Positions 9,701-18,916 of a DNA stretch of 64,000 nt are shown piece after piece. The first letter of the stretch is position 1. Each line of letters starts with the position of its first letter. Both the position numbers and the translations under genes were made by a program. The DNA is from Zoogloea dura (GTDB lineage Bacteria > Pseudomonadota > Gammaproteobacteria > Burkholderiales > Rhodocyclaceae), in the NCBI RefSeq assembly GCF_012927165.1, contig NZ_JABBGA010000001.1, positions 310,001 to 374,000 on the forward strand. The letters run 5' to 3'. The notes beneath the pieces are model-generated. The model saw only the letters and a program-made list of their open reading frames with translations, ran no database searches and had not been told where the DNA came from.

Positions 9701-12700
9701 GCGTTGTCGTTCGAGTCAGTCACCGTCACGGCGATGGCTTGGTCCGTGGTACCGCCTGCGCCGTCGCTGACCTGCACCGTCACGTTGTAGACGTTGTCGC
9801 CGCCCGCATCCGTCGGTGTTTCAAAGTCCGGTTCGCTGACGAAGCTCAGGGCCCCCGTGTTGGCATCGATCTGGAACAACGCGGCGTCAGCGCCGCCGCT
9901 GATGGTGTAGCTCAGGGTTTGGGCCGGTTGGTCGGCGTCGGTCGCCGTTACGGTGAGGACGGAGGTGTTGTTCTCGGTAACGCTGGCCGTGGCACTGCTG
10001 GTAATGACTGGCGCGTTGTCATTCACCTGCGTGACGGTGACAGTGATCACCTGGCTGGTGCTGCCACCCGCGCCGTCGCTGACCTGCATGGTCACGTTGT
10101 AGACGTTGTTACCACCGGCATCGGTCGGCACTTCGAAGTCCGGGGCGCTGAGGAAGCTCAGCACGCCGGTGTTGGCGTCGATCTGGAACAACGCGGCGTC
10201 AGCGCCACCGCTGATGCTGTAGCTCAGAGTCTGGGCAGGAAGGTCGACGTCCGTGGCGGTGACCGTGAGCACGGCGGTCGTGTTCTCGGCAACGCTGGCG
10301 GTGTTACCGCTGGTGATCACCGGGGCGTTGTCATTCAGGTCGGTCACGGTGACTGCGATGGCTTGGCTGCTGGTGCTGCCGGCACCATCAGTCACTTGCA
10401 CCGTCACGTCGTAGACGTTGTTGCCACCCGCATCCGTCGGCGTTTCGAAGTCCGGGGCGCTGATGAAACTCAGGGCGCCCGTGTTGGCGTCGATCTGGAA
10501 CAGCGCGGCGTCGGCACCTCCGCTGATGGCGTAGCTCAGGGGCTGGGCCGGTTGGTCCGCATCCGTCGCTGTGACGGTGAGGACGGCTGTGCTGTTCTCG
10601 GCCACGTTCGCCGTGGCGCTGCTGGTAATCACCGGGGCGTTGTCATTGGTGGGTGTCACAGTGACAGCGATTGCCTGGCTGGTGCTGCCGCCGGCCCCAT
10701 CACTGACCCGCACCGTCACGTTGTAGACGTTGTCACCACCGGCATCCGTCGGCGTTTCGAAGTCCGGGGCGCTGACGAAGCTCAGGGCCCCCGTGTTGGC
10801 ATCGATCTGGAACAGTGCGGCGTCGGCACCTCCGCTGATGGCGTAGCTCAGGGGCTGGGCCGGTTGGTCCGCATCCGTCGCTGTGACGGTCAGGACCGCG
10901 ATCGAGTTCTCGGCCACGCTGGTAGTGGCGCTGCCGGTGATCACCGGGGCGTTGTCATTCACCGGCGTGACGGTGACCGCGATTGACTGGCTGGCGCTGC
11001 CGCCGGCCCCATCACTGACTTGCACCGTCACGTCGTAGACATTGTTGCCACCCGTATCTGTCGGGGCTTCGAAGTCCGGCGCGCTGATGAAACTCAGGGC
11101 ACCCGTGTTGGCATCAATCTGGAACAGCGCGGCGTCGGTACCGCCGGTGATGGAGTAGCTCAGGGGCTGGGCAGGAAGGTCAACGTCAGTGGCGGTGACC
11201 GTGAGCACGGCGGTCGTGTTCTCGGCAAGGCTGGCGGTGGCACTGCTGGTGATCACCGGGGGGTCATTCACTGCACTTGCAGTCAGCGATGCGGTGTCCG
11301 TGGCCACGCTGAAGGCCGTCGTGCCGCCATTGCTGCTGCTGTCCGCCTTGCTGCCAGCCGCCCCGCTGCTCTGGTCCCAGGCGCGATAGCTGATGCTGGC
11401 AGACGTGCTGTTCAGGCCGTCCGGAACAAAGCGGATCTTGTCTTCAGCCCGCAGCAGCAAGGCGTTGCCATCACTCACGACGCCTACCGCACTCCACGAG
11501 GCACCGTCGTTGGTCGAAAATTGCCAACTGCCATTACCGTCCGTTGTGGCCACCACTGCAATGCCCTGCTGGGCTCCGTCATCCACATCGGTCACGCTCG
11601 CGCCCAGGATACTGGCCACCGTCTGCCCGCCATTGGACGTCTGGTCCTCGCTGATGCCGGCGAGTACCGGGCTGGCGGGCGTCAACACCGGCGCGTCGTT
11701 GACGCCCGTGATCACGGTGAAGCCGTTGGCGGTCTGGCTGCTGAAGGCGGATGTGCCGCCACCGGCATCCGGGCTGACGTAGGAGGGTGCGGCATTGGTG
11801 GAGGTGGTCCCGGAACTCATGTCCCAGGCCCGGAACTGGATCGTCGGACTCTCCGCGTTGGCGCCGTCCCCCACATAGCGCAGCCACGAAGTGTCGCTCA
11901 GCAGCAGTGCATTGCTGCCCGACACCGCGCCCACGTCGTGCCAGGTCGCCAGGTCGGTGGAGTACTGCCAGGTGCCATTGCCGGTGGTGCCGGTCAGGGC
12001 CATGCCGCGTACGGCGCCGGCATCTGGATCGCTCCAGTTGACCGCGCCAATGACGCCGAACACGGGGAAGCCTGCGGAGGCGGAGTCTTCGGGGTAAGCG
12101 GCGCCCATCCCGGTGGTGGCACCCTGGGTGATGGTGGGAGCCGTGTTGGCCACCAGCAGGACATTCGCCGAGAACTCGGAAGTGCTGCCGTAGTTGCCCC
12201 CGCCCACATCGACCGTGGCGGTGGCGGTGACGGCATGGCCTGCGGGCACCAGCACGCCGCTCAGCATAGCGGTGAAGCTGGCGTCACCTGACGCATCGGT
12301 GGTGACTTTGACGAAGCCCAGGTAGGTGCTGGCCTCACCATGGCCACTGGCATCGGCCGTGGGTGACGAGAAGAACTCGATACGGTAGCTGGTGCTGGCC
12401 GTACTGTTGAGCGTACCGGTGACGGTGGTGTCGCCGCCGGAGAAGAAGGCGCTCGTGAGCACCGGGTGGTTCTGCAGGTTGTTGGGGCCGCTGTCGGCGT
12501 CACCGACATCGTTGGCAGTAACGCCGCTACCGTTCTCCGTTCCTCCCTGCAGATTGATACCCAGGGCGCTGCTGTTGCTGATGCTGTTGCCCAGTATGCT
12601 GTTCCCGCTGCCGGCACTGCTTCGGAGGAGAACGCCGTTGCCTGTATTGCCTGCAATCAGGTTGCCAGCCCCCGCAACAACACCCCCGATCAAGTTGCTG

Positions 12701-15700
12701 TTGGCGTTGGTATCAATGGCAACGCCACCCAGTCCGTTGGCGATGGTGACGGTGCCGGAGATGTCGGTACCGATGTAGTTGCCCTGAATGATATTGCCGC
12801 TGCCGCCACTGCCTGAGTTGGCGATATGGATCCCGTATTTGACGACACCGCCAATCACGTTACCCTCGCCCGGGTTTGTGCCGCCGATCAGGTTATTGTT
12901 CGAACGGATGTAGATCCCGTCATTTCCAGTGCTGGTCAGGGCTGCCGTTCCGGCGGCATTGAGCCCGATGATGTTCCCCTGGATCACCGTATTGCTGGCG
13001 ACCTCCCAGAGATCGATGAAATCCCAGACGTCGGTGAGCTTTCCGCTGATCACATTGCCCTGGCCGACCCCGCTGCCGCCGATCGTGTTACCCGGCGAGG
13101 CCATCTCGATCTGGATGATGGCCGACCCGACAATCGTCGTGCCTGCGGCGTTGATGCCGAAATAATTGCCGCGGACCAGGTTGCCGGTGGACGTGCCCGT
13201 AGACAAGAGGCCGGAATAGTAATTTCCGGCGATCACATTGCGCTCGGCGGCCGTGCTGCCCCCGATGAGATTGTTGTTACCGTTGTTTATCACGATCGGG
13301 TTGGTGCTGGTGCCGGCTGGCGCGTCACCCGCGGCATTGGTGCCGAGGTAGTTGCCGGCGATCGTGTTGTTTGAACTGCCGTTTATATAGATGCCGTAGC
13401 CGGTGAAGTTCTGTAGATTGAGGCCGCGCAATGTGCTGCCGCTTGACCCGGTGCCGAGCGTCAGCATGTTGCCGATCGAATTGCCGCCATCGATCGCGAT
13501 CAGGGGCGAGCCGGCATAGCCCGGTTCTGTTGCGCCATTGATGATCACCGCATCGGTAATGCCGGGTAATGCCGACGAGAGCGAGATCGTCTGTACGCCG
13601 GAGGCCGAAATTGAGAAGGTGATCAGGTCTGCGAGACTGCCATTGGCGGTATTGTTGGCCGCGGTGATGGCTTCGCGCAGCGACACCTTTCCGTCGGCAC
13701 CCTTGTTGGCGAGCAGCGTCGACAGGCTGGTGGTGTCCCCGTCTGCGGTATCGGCCGCGGTGTCTACAGTGATCGTACCCTGGGTCTCGGAAAGGGCCAC
13801 GGCATCGCGGGCGAATTCCGATGTATCGGTGAAGGTGTCGTAAGTCGAACTGGACTTGGTTGCCGTGGCGGAAAGCGTATAACCGATGGGAATTGCAGCG
13901 CTCAATGTGCTTGAAAAGGCCGCATTTCCCGAGGCGTCAGTAGCAACGTTGACGAAGCCCAGGTAAATCTGGCCCTCACCGTACCCCGTGCTGCTGGCGC
14001 CTGGGTTGGCAAACAGTTCAACGCGAAAGTAGCTGCTGGCAGTGCTGTTGAGGCTGCCGGAAACCGAGACCTGGCCGCTGCCGTCAGTCTTGGCCAGGGT
14101 AAGCACCGGGTAGTTCTGCAGATTGTTGGCGCCACTGTCCGCATCAAGGCTGTCGTTGGCCGTTACGCCATCGCCGGCCAGATCGATGCCCAGGGCACCG
14201 CTCGCGCTTTTCGTGCCGAAGATGGAATTGCCCAGCAGGGCATTGCCGGTGCCGCTGAGCACGCCGATACCGTCGTTGGCACCACCGCTCTGATTACTGT
14301 TGGCCACGATGTTGCCCTGCCCTGCCCCGGTACCACCCACCAGGTTGTTGCTGCCCTGGATCAGGATCCCGTACTGGGACGGCCCCCAGTTGGCAGTGCC
14401 GGCCAGGTCGGTGCCGATGCGGTTGCCCTGGATGACGCTGCCCGACGAAGAATTGAGCCAGATTCCGCGGGTTCCGCCGGCGATCCAGTTGTCGAGAATG
14501 CTGACGGTTCCCGAGTCGACACGGACACCTGCATCGGAGCCGGACCAGTGGGTGCCCGATGCGGACACTCCGATACGGTTCCCCTGGACCACGTTGCCAC
14601 TGCCCTGTGAGATATAGACGGGCAAGTTGTTTGCGGAGGCAATCACGTTCCCCGCACCTGCGCCTGCGCCGCCGACCACGTTGTCGCTGGCGTTGCCCTG
14701 AATGGAGACCGGGGTCGTTGACGTCGAGAATGCGGTGTTTCCGCTGGCATCGGTGGAAAGGTAGTTGCCCGACACGATGTTACCGTTGGCCGCCGCTCCG
14801 AAAATGAGAATGCCGTAGTTCCCGCTCGTCCCTGATGAGATCACGTTCCGATCCGCGGTAGTGTTCCCCCCGATGTGGTTGTTGGCGCCCGCCACGAACA
14901 CCGTGTAGGAGCTGCTGGTCACGGCGATCTGATTGCCGCTGGCATCCAGCCCGCCCAGGTAATTACCGGCAATCGTGTTGCCGTCCGAGCCGGAATTGAT
15001 ATAGATCGCAGCTGACGTGTAATTGTTGATGACCAGCCCGCGAATGCTCGAACCATCCGCCGTTGCCGCCAGGGTCAGGCCGTTGCCGGTGAGCCCGTTC
15101 ACGTTGATCACCACGGCAGGCCGCCCGTCATTGGCCGCAAAGCTGTCATCGGTGGTCGCGTCGATCGACACAGTACCGGTGATCGTGGGCAGGATCGTCG
15201 ACAAGCTGATCGTATGCACCCCGGTGCCGCTGATCGCAAAGTCGATCGAGTCCGCGCCGCTGTTGGCGTTGGCATCAATGATCGCCTGGCGCAGGGAGCC
15301 CGCGCCCGAATCCGCCGTATTGCTCACCGTGTAGGTGTTCAGGAGCCCCTGCCAGCGGGCCTGTCCGGCGGCCGACGTGATGCTGGCGGTGTCGACCCGG
15401 CCGTGCTGCACTTCAAGCTGCCAGTCGCCCCCCAGCAGGCTGCTCCCCGTAGAGTCATCGCTCGCCGCCACATCGGCGCCGGTGAGCTGGGCCAGGCCAT
15501 TGATCAGATCCCGTCCGGCCTGGGTGGCGCCCACATCGCAGCCATACAGCAGCAGGTCGGCGTCCGGGGCAAGGACATCGCCCCAGGCGGCGATGTCACC
15601 GGCACGCAGCAATAGCGTGTCTCCGTCGAGGCGGGATGCGCCGAGCTGGGCGCTGCCGGCCTCGCCGTGGCCGACGATATGGATCGCCGACACATCACCG

Positions 15701-15999
15701 CGCCCTTCCAGGCTGCGGCTGATCGCTCCGATTCCATCGTCCGTGGCATCCACCACCACGACCTCGAGCTGCCGCCCGGCCTGCTGCTGGGCGGCGAAGT
15801 CGTCGAGGAGCTGCTGGCGGTCCGGGCTGCGGCTGTCCACGAAGACCAGCTCCGTGCCCCGGATATCCGCCGGCGCCGCATCCTGGACTTGGTGGTCGAC
15901 ACCGGCCACCGCGGCCACCAGCCCGGCGGGTCCGGGGTCGGCGGAGTACAGGATGCGCTCATCGAGGGTCTCCAGCAGCGGACGGGGGATGGGCTTCAT
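6766..15999 (-). CDS. Giant surface adhesin (DUF4347, beta-helix, cadherin-like repeats)
   Basis: A 3077-aa repetitive protein, probably exposed at or released from the surface. It has no ordinary Sec signal peptide; the N-terminus has an LETLDERILYSADP motif like the LEPR-type N-termini of other large RTX or cadherin-like proteins. Then come DUF4347 (about 48-218), two right-handed parallel beta-helix regions rich in N/G turns (about 221-740 and 742-1310, each opening with a SLRQAI or SLREAI motif), a region of about 250 residues with two repeated units, ten cadherin-like repeats of about 101 residues, two further beta-sandwich-like units and a Pro-rich linker. The tail has hydrophobic stretches (SIGTIWWAIR, then GLVASMLMAAPAW) and a DPLPVLG motif before an acidic end. 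The tail may be an anchoring or export signal (inference). Ten bases separate it from the upstream adaptor gene. Confidence 0.9.
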   Translation of the reverse strand: MKPIPRPLLETLDERILYSADPGPAGLVAAVAGVDHQVQDAAPADIRGTELVFVDSRSPDRQQLLDDFAAQQQAGRQLEVVVVDATDDGIGAISRSLEGRGDVSAIHIVGHGEAGSAQLGASRLDGDTLLLRAGDIAAWGDVLAPDADLLLYGCDVGATQAGRDLINGLAQLTGADVAASDDSTGSSLLGGDWQLEVQHGRVDTASITSAAGQARWQGLLNTYTVSNTADSGAGSLRQAIIDANANSGADSIDFAISGTGVHTISLSTILPTITGTVSIDATTDDSFAANDGRPAVVINVNGLTGNGLTLAATADGSSIRGLVINNYTSAAIYINSGSDGNTIAGNYLGGLDASGNQIAVTSSSYTVFVAGANNHIGGNTTADRNVISSGTSGNYGILIFGAAANGNIVSGNYLSTDASGNTAFSTSTTPVSIQGNASDNVVGGAGAGAGNVIASANNLPVYISQGSGNVVQGNRIGVSASGTHWSGSDAGVRVDSGTVSILDNWIAGGTRGIWLNSSSGSVIQGNRIGTDLAGTANWGPSQYGILIQGSNNLVGGTGAGQGNIVANSNQSGGANDGIGVLSGTGNALLGNSIFGTKSASGALGIDLAGDGVTANDSLDADSGANNLQNYPVLTLAKTDGSGQVSVSGSLNSTASSYFRVELFANPGASSTGYGEGQIYLGFVNVATDASGNAAFSSTLSAAIPIGYTLSATATKSSSTYDTFTDTSEFARDAVALSETQGTITVDTAADTADGDTTSLSTLLANKGADGKVSLREAITAANNTANGSLADLITFSISASGVQTISLSSALPGITDAVIINGATEPGYAGSPLIAIDGGNSIGNMLTLGTGSSGSTLRGLNLQNFTGYGIYINGSSNNTIAGNYLGTNAAGDAPAGTSTNPIVINNGNNNLIGGSTAAERNVIAGNYYSGLLSTGTSTGNLVRGNYFGINAAGTTIVGSAIIQIEMASPGNTIGGSGVGQGNVISGKLTDVWDFIDLWEVASNTVIQGNIIGLNAAGTAALTSTGNDGIYIRSNNNLIGGTNPGEGNVIGGVVKYGIHIANSGSGGSGNIIQGNYIGTDISGTVTIANGLGGVAIDTNANSNLIGGVVAGAGNLIAGNTGNGVLLRSSAGSGNSILGNSISNSSALGINLQGGTENGSGVTANDVGDADSGPNNLQNHPVLTSAFFSGGDTTVTGTLNSTASTSYRIEFFSSPTADASGHGEASTYLGFVKVTTDASGDASFTAMLSGVLVPAGHAVTATATVDVGGGNYGSTSEFSANVLLVANTAPTITQGATTGMGAAYPEDSASAGFPVFGVIGAVNWSDPDAGAVRGMALTGTTGNGTWQYSTDLATWHDVGAVSGSNALLLSDTSWLRYVGDGANAESPTIQFRAWDMSSGTTSTNAAPSYVSPDAGGGTSAFSSQTANGFTVITGVNDAPVLTPASPVLAGISEDQTSNGGQTVASILGASVTDVDDGAQQGIAVVATTDGNGSWQFSTNDGASWSAVGVVSDGNALLLRAEDKIRFVPDGLNSTSASISYRAWDQSSGAAGSKADSSSNGGTTAFSVATDTASLTASAVNDPPVITSSATASLAENTTAVLTVTATDVDLPAQPLSYSITGGTDAALFQIDANTGALSFISAPDFEAPTDTGGNNVYDVTVQVSDGAGGSASQSIAVTVTPVNDNAPVITGSATTSVAENSIAVLTVTATDADQPAQPLSYAISGGADAALFQIDANTGALSFVSAPDFETPTDAGGDNVYNVTVRVSDGAGGSTSQAIAVTVTPTNDNAPVITSSATANVAENSTAVLTVTATDADQPAQPLSYAISGGADAALFQIDANTGALSFISAPDFETPTDAGGNNVYDVTVQVTDGAGSTSSQAIAVTVTDLNDNAPVITSGNTASVAENTTAVLTVTATDVDLPAQTLSYSISGGADAALFQIDANTGVLSFLSAPDFEVPTDAGGNNVYNVTMQVSDGAGGSTSQVITVTVTQVNDNAPVITSSATASVTENNTSVLTVTATDADQPAQTLSYTISGGADAALFQIDANTGALSFVSEPDFETPTDAGGDNVYNVTVQVSDGAGGTTDQAIAVTVTDSNDNAPVITSSATANVVENSTAVLTVTATDADQPAQTLSYAITGGADAALFQIDANIGVLSFITAPDFEAPADAGGNNVYDVTVQVSDGAGGSASQAIAVTVTPTNDNAPMITSSSTASVQEGGAVVLTVTATDADQPAQPLSYAISGGADAALFQIDANTGTLSFVSAPDFETPTDAGGDNVYNVTIQVSDGVGGTTDQAITVTVTGANDNAPVITSSATASVTENNTAVLTVTATDADQPAQPLSYAISGGADAALFQIDANTGALSFITAPDFEVPTDTGGNNVYNVTVQVSDGAGGTTDQAIAVTVTDSNDNAPVITSSATANAVENSTAVLTVTATDADQPGQTLSYAISGGGDAALFQINANTGALSFISAPDFETPADAGANNVYNVMVQVNDGAGGSTSQAIAVTVTPTNDNAPVITSSRSANVAENSTAVLTVTATDADQPAQPLSYAISGGADAALFQIDANTGALSFISAPDFEVPADADGDRHYEVVLTVSDGNLDSSVLLTVSVTDLGETPGDNDGRVSVREDEIYIFTASDLGLDAAAKQPLSVQITVLPSQGALVLGGEAVAQGQWISQADIVGGRLGYLSPQDQNGSDYTSFGFRLRDETSGLAGQGHSMVIDVVPLNDLPVLTTAVLEINQGGQTSVPANVLRIHDVDTSPAALRLVVDQAEHGHFAYSTAPGTPVSQFSLADLESGRVIFVHDDSAALPIVRIHADDGQDSSPSLLMGMSYLPVTGSTPTPPSVQTPPGAPAQEPQQPAQLPQQGVTPPLAPPAYPARPAAPELAAQGAEMPGHAGDGTAATIPMASSLAPDLPNGRHIITMTTLRLERAQIMLTLGHDIGGALMEFLLSGDVPGRSVGGGGEGIDRAAFVSGTAPSPRDDNAYADAQLALQAVRMSGFVLSIGTIWWAIRASGLVASMLMAAPAWITFDPLPVLGPKDKDESHWGEADDAGSAPDEGNVEEMFELVDDRGAWS
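8160..11268 (-). repeat. Ten tandem cadherin-like coding repeats of about 303 bp
   Basis: Within the adhesin gene, ten in-frame units of about 101 codons follow one another. Each begins near NDNAPVITSS and contains VLTVTATDADQPAQ, FQIDANTG and VYNVTVQVSDGAGG. The first unit starts NDPPVITSS and the last is shortened and diverges at VPADADGDRHYE. Neighbouring units are close to identical over long stretches, so unequal crossing-over and repeat-number change are likely. The same repetition explains the long antisense open frames here. Confidence 0.9.
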
Positions 16000-16008
16000 G
16001 GCAGCGGC

Positions 16009-16950
16009 CTAGCGCCCCTTGTTGAGCGAGGACAGGCCCGGGTCCATCCGCAAGCCTTCGATCGTGCGCCCGGAACCACCTACGGCAGGCGGCAGCGCGG
16101 ATTCGGCAAAGCTGATCCGGCAGCGCAAGCCGGCGGGCAGGCGGTGCTCCGGGTTGGGCAGGCTGAGGCGCACCCGGAAGGTGTTGCTGGCTGCATCGAC
16201 GACCCGGTCCACCACCGACACCGTGGCGTCCAGCGGCGCCGCCCCCGGCAGGTCCGGGCGGACGCTGGCCACGTCGCCGGCCCGGATCATGCCGTAGCGG
16301 GCGGCCGGCACGATGACCTCCACCCGCAGCGGATCGATACGGGCGACCCGGAACACCGGCTTCTCCTCGACCCGCTCGCCCAGCGACAGGTAACGCTCGA
16401 CCACCACCCCGTCGAAGGGGCTGCGGATGCTGCGCAGCCCGACCTGGGCCTCGGCGACGCTTACTTCCCGGCCCCAGACGCGGAGCTGCTCCCGGGTCTG
16501 GAGCACCTTCTGCTCGGCCACCCTGAGGTCGGCCCGGGCCTGGTCGAGGGCCTGCTGGGCGATGAAATTGCGGGCCACCAGGTCCTCTGCCCGCCGCATC
16601 TTCTGCTGGGCCAGCTCACGGCTGGCCTCCGAACTGCGCAGGTCGGCCTCGGTGGATGCGCGGGTCCGCGCCACGTCGGCGGTGGCCCGCTCCAGGTCGC
16701 TGCGCAGCTGGGCCAGCACCTGCCCCTTGCGCACGAAGTCACCCCGCTCGGCACGCAGACCGTCGAGCACGCCGATGACCTGGCTCCCCAGGTCGGCCAC
16801 CTTGTCGGGCTCGATCAGGCAACCGAGAGTGGCCTGGCCGTTGGGCGCGGCCAGCGCAGCCGGACCCGCCGCCTGCCCCGCTGCTGGCGCAAAGACGGCA
16901 GACAATGCCGCAACGCCCCAGCCCATGCAGTTGAGTATTTTCCTGTTCAT
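16009..16950 (-). CDS. HlyD/RND-type periplasmic adaptor protein
   Basis: A 313-aa membrane-fusion-type protein with an N-terminal signal sequence (MNRKILNCMGWGVAALSAVF, likely cut near AAGQA). It has a lipoyl half-motif, a long coiled-coil hairpin rich in Ala, Arg and Glu (about 70-175), a second lipoyl half (IRSPFDGVVVERYLSLGERV) and a beta-barrel. I chose the ATG at 16950 because the upstream frame overlaps the SecA-like gene and a GGGAG lies nine bases before this ATG. No RND or ABC pump lies beside it; neighbours are a SecA-like ATPase and the giant adhesin, so it probably serves adhesin export across the periplasm. Confidence 0.85.
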   Translation of the reverse strand: MNRKILNCMGWGVAALSAVFAPAAGQAAGPAALAAPNGQATLGCLIEPDKVADLGSQVIGVLDGLRAERGDFVRKGQVLAQLRSDLERATADVARTRASTEADLRSSEASRELAQQKMRRAEDLVARNFIAQQALDQARADLRVAEQKVLQTREQLRVWGREVSVAEAQVGLRSIRSPFDGVVVERYLSLGERVEEKPVFRVARIDPLRVEVIVPAARYGMIRAGDVASVRPDLPGAAPLDATVSVVDRVVDAASNTFRVRLSLPNPEHRLPAGLRCRISFAESALPPAVGGSGRTIEGLRMDPGLSSLNKGR

Positions 16951-16954
16951 CACA

Positions 16955-18916
16955 TCATTCTCCCGGCCCGCCAAAGGACAGCCCCCGCTCCCACTCCGTC
17001 TCGGTCTGCAGCAAGGCCTGGCGGATGCGTCGATCCGCCCGTCCGGACGCCCATTGATTCAATTCCAGCATCAGCTTCAAGGCGGCCCCCGGCAGCTGGA
17101 GACGGCCATCGGCATCCTGGCAGCCTCCGCCGACAAGCGCCCGCACCCATGTCTTGCCGGCCAGCGCCGGCATGTCGGCGGACAGCCAGGTCTCGGTGCT
17201 GCCCGGGTCTCCCTGGCGGGCACCGCGGCCCTCCAGCTGCCTGTCGATGCGGCGCGAGCGGTTGAACTGGCAGCACAGCACATGCAGGCCGCCGGCCGCC
17301 GCGACGCCCGGGCCGAGCGGAATGTCGGTACCGCGCCCGGCCATGTTGGTGGCCACCGTGATCTGGCCGGCCTCGCCCGCCCGGGCCACCCGCTCCGCTT
17401 CGTCGGCATCCAGGCTGGCATTCAGCACGGCATGGGGGATCCCCGCCGCAGCCAGGTGACAGGACAGCGCGGCGGATTCGCTCACCGATCCGGTGCCCAC
17501 CAGCACCGGCCGCCCGGCCGCGCGCAGGGCCGCCACACGTCTACCAACGGCCTGCCACAGGGCGTGCCGGCTGACATACAGGCGGACCGGCCCCCTGCCC
17601 CGCCGCAGCGGCAGCCGGGTAGGTACCCGGACCATGTCGAGGCCATACACCCGGCGCAACTCACCGCGCGCCTCGGCCAGCGTGCCGCTCATGCCGCACA
17701 GGCGCAGGTAGCGCGGGAAGAAACGCTGGTAGGTGATGCGCGCCAGGGTCTCGGTGTCCGGCGAGGGACGGCAGCCTTCCTTCAGTTCGATGAGGCCATG
17801 CAGACCCCGCGACCAGATCCGGCCCGGGGCCCGGCGGCCGGTGTGTTCATCGACGATGTCGACCCGGCCGTCGCGGACCACGTAGTGCTCATCCCGGCGA
17901 TAGACCTGCGCGGCGAGCAGGGCCAGGGTCACCGTTTCTTCGCGCAGCCGCGGCGAGCGCCAGCGACCGCCGAGCCCGGAGGCCCGGTCGCCCAGCTGCC
18001 GGCGCCCGGCCGGGCTCAGTTCAACACGCCGTGCCGGCGCATCCACATGGAAATCCACCCCGGCCCGGAGGCTGGAGGCGAGCGTCCAGGCCTGCCACAG
18101 GAAGGCACGGGCACCGCTGTCCGACACCGCGCGGGACAGGATCAGCGGCATCATGGCCTCATCCACCAGCAGGCTGTCCGCCTCGTCCAGCACGGCCATG
18201 CCGAGGCCGCGCAGCAGCGTGGGCCGGGCCTGCCGGCCCTCACCTTCCAGGGCGGCCACCCGACGCTGCAGGTCGTTCTTCGCGAAGCCCCGCCGCTGCC
18301 CGTCACGCAGGTAGTCGAAGACCAGCTCGCGGGCGGTGACGTAGCACACCGGCGCCGAATAAGCCTGCCGGCGCTCCGCCTCGCCCATCCCGCCGGTCAC
18401 GCAGGCCACCTTCAGCCCGAGCGCGGCGTAGAACGGCTCCAGCGCCTGCGCATCGCGTGCCACCAGGTAATCGTTGGCCGTCAGGACATGCACCGGCAAG
18501 CCGGCCAGCGCACCGACGGAGGCCGCCAGCGCGGCCGCCAGGGTCTTGCCCTCGCCGGTGGCCATCTCGGCCAGGCGCCGGTCGAGCATGATCAGCGCCG
18601 CGAGCAACTGGGTGTCGTAGACCTCCAGCCCCAGGCTGCGCCTCGCCGCCTCTGCACTGGCCGCCAGCACCTCGATCAGCGGCGCCCCCCGCAGCCCCTC
18701 CCGCGCCAGCGGGCCACGCACCGCCAGGAGCGCCGCACGGAAGCCGTCATCGTCACGCTCCCGCCAAGCGCCCAGCGCCACCCGGGTCGCCGCCAGCTGG
18801 CGTCGATACGCCGCACGCCGCCAGGCATGCGGCGAGCTGGGCGGCTCAAGGCGTTCGGGGCTGGTGCCCCACAACAGGCCGGGCATCGACAGGTCCAGGT
18901 CCATGTTCGGCCTCAT
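16955..18916 (-). CDS. Shortened SecA-like preprotein translocase ATPase
   Basis: A 653-aa SecA homologue; housekeeping SecA is usually about 900 aa. Motor motifs are all present: Walker A in MATGEGKT, the DEADSLLVDEA Walker B box, RELVFDYLRD, WSRGLHGLIELKEG, MSGTLAEA, TNMAGRGTDIPLG and GRGARQGDPGS. The cross-linking region is short, and only about 90 residues follow motor domain 2, so most of the helical scaffold and the zinc-binding tail are missing. The ATG at 18916 overlaps the stop of the M50 gene (ATGA); a longer frame up to 19009 exists but would overlap that gene by 97 bp. Position suggests a motor dedicated to the adhesin (inference). Confidence 0.9.
   Translation of the reverse strand: MRPNMDLDLSMPGLLWGTSPERLEPPSSPHAWRRAAYRRQLAATRVALGAWRERDDDGFRAALLAVRGPLAREGLRGAPLIEVLAASAEAARRSLGLEVYDTQLLAALIMLDRRLAEMATGEGKTLAAALAASVGALAGLPVHVLTANDYLVARDAQALEPFYAALGLKVACVTGGMGEAERRQAYSAPVCYVTARELVFDYLRDGQRRGFAKNDLQRRVAALEGEGRQARPTLLRGLGMAVLDEADSLLVDEAMMPLILSRAVSDSGARAFLWQAWTLASSLRAGVDFHVDAPARRVELSPAGRRQLGDRASGLGGRWRSPRLREETVTLALLAAQVYRRDEHYVVRDGRVDIVDEHTGRRAPGRIWSRGLHGLIELKEGCRPSPDTETLARITYQRFFPRYLRLCGMSGTLAEARGELRRVYGLDMVRVPTRLPLRRGRGPVRLYVSRHALWQAVGRRVAALRAAGRPVLVGTGSVSESAALSCHLAAAGIPHAVLNASLDADEAERVARAGEAGQITVATNMAGRGTDIPLGPGVAAAGGLHVLCCQFNRSRRIDRQLEGRGARQGDPGSTETWLSADMPALAGKTWVRALVGGGCQDADGRLQLPGAALKLMLELNQWASGRADRRIRQALLQTETEWERGLSFGGPGE

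Noticed and set aside
8160-11268. Regular repeats as a CRISPR array
   Set aside because: The unit is 303 bp and coding, with no short repeat/spacer pattern.
8680-12291. Long plus-strand open frames of about 500 and 420 codons
   Set aside because: They are the antisense of the cadherin-like repeats; the translated text is repetitive His/Arg-rich sequence with no family match, and the minus-strand adhesin explains the region.
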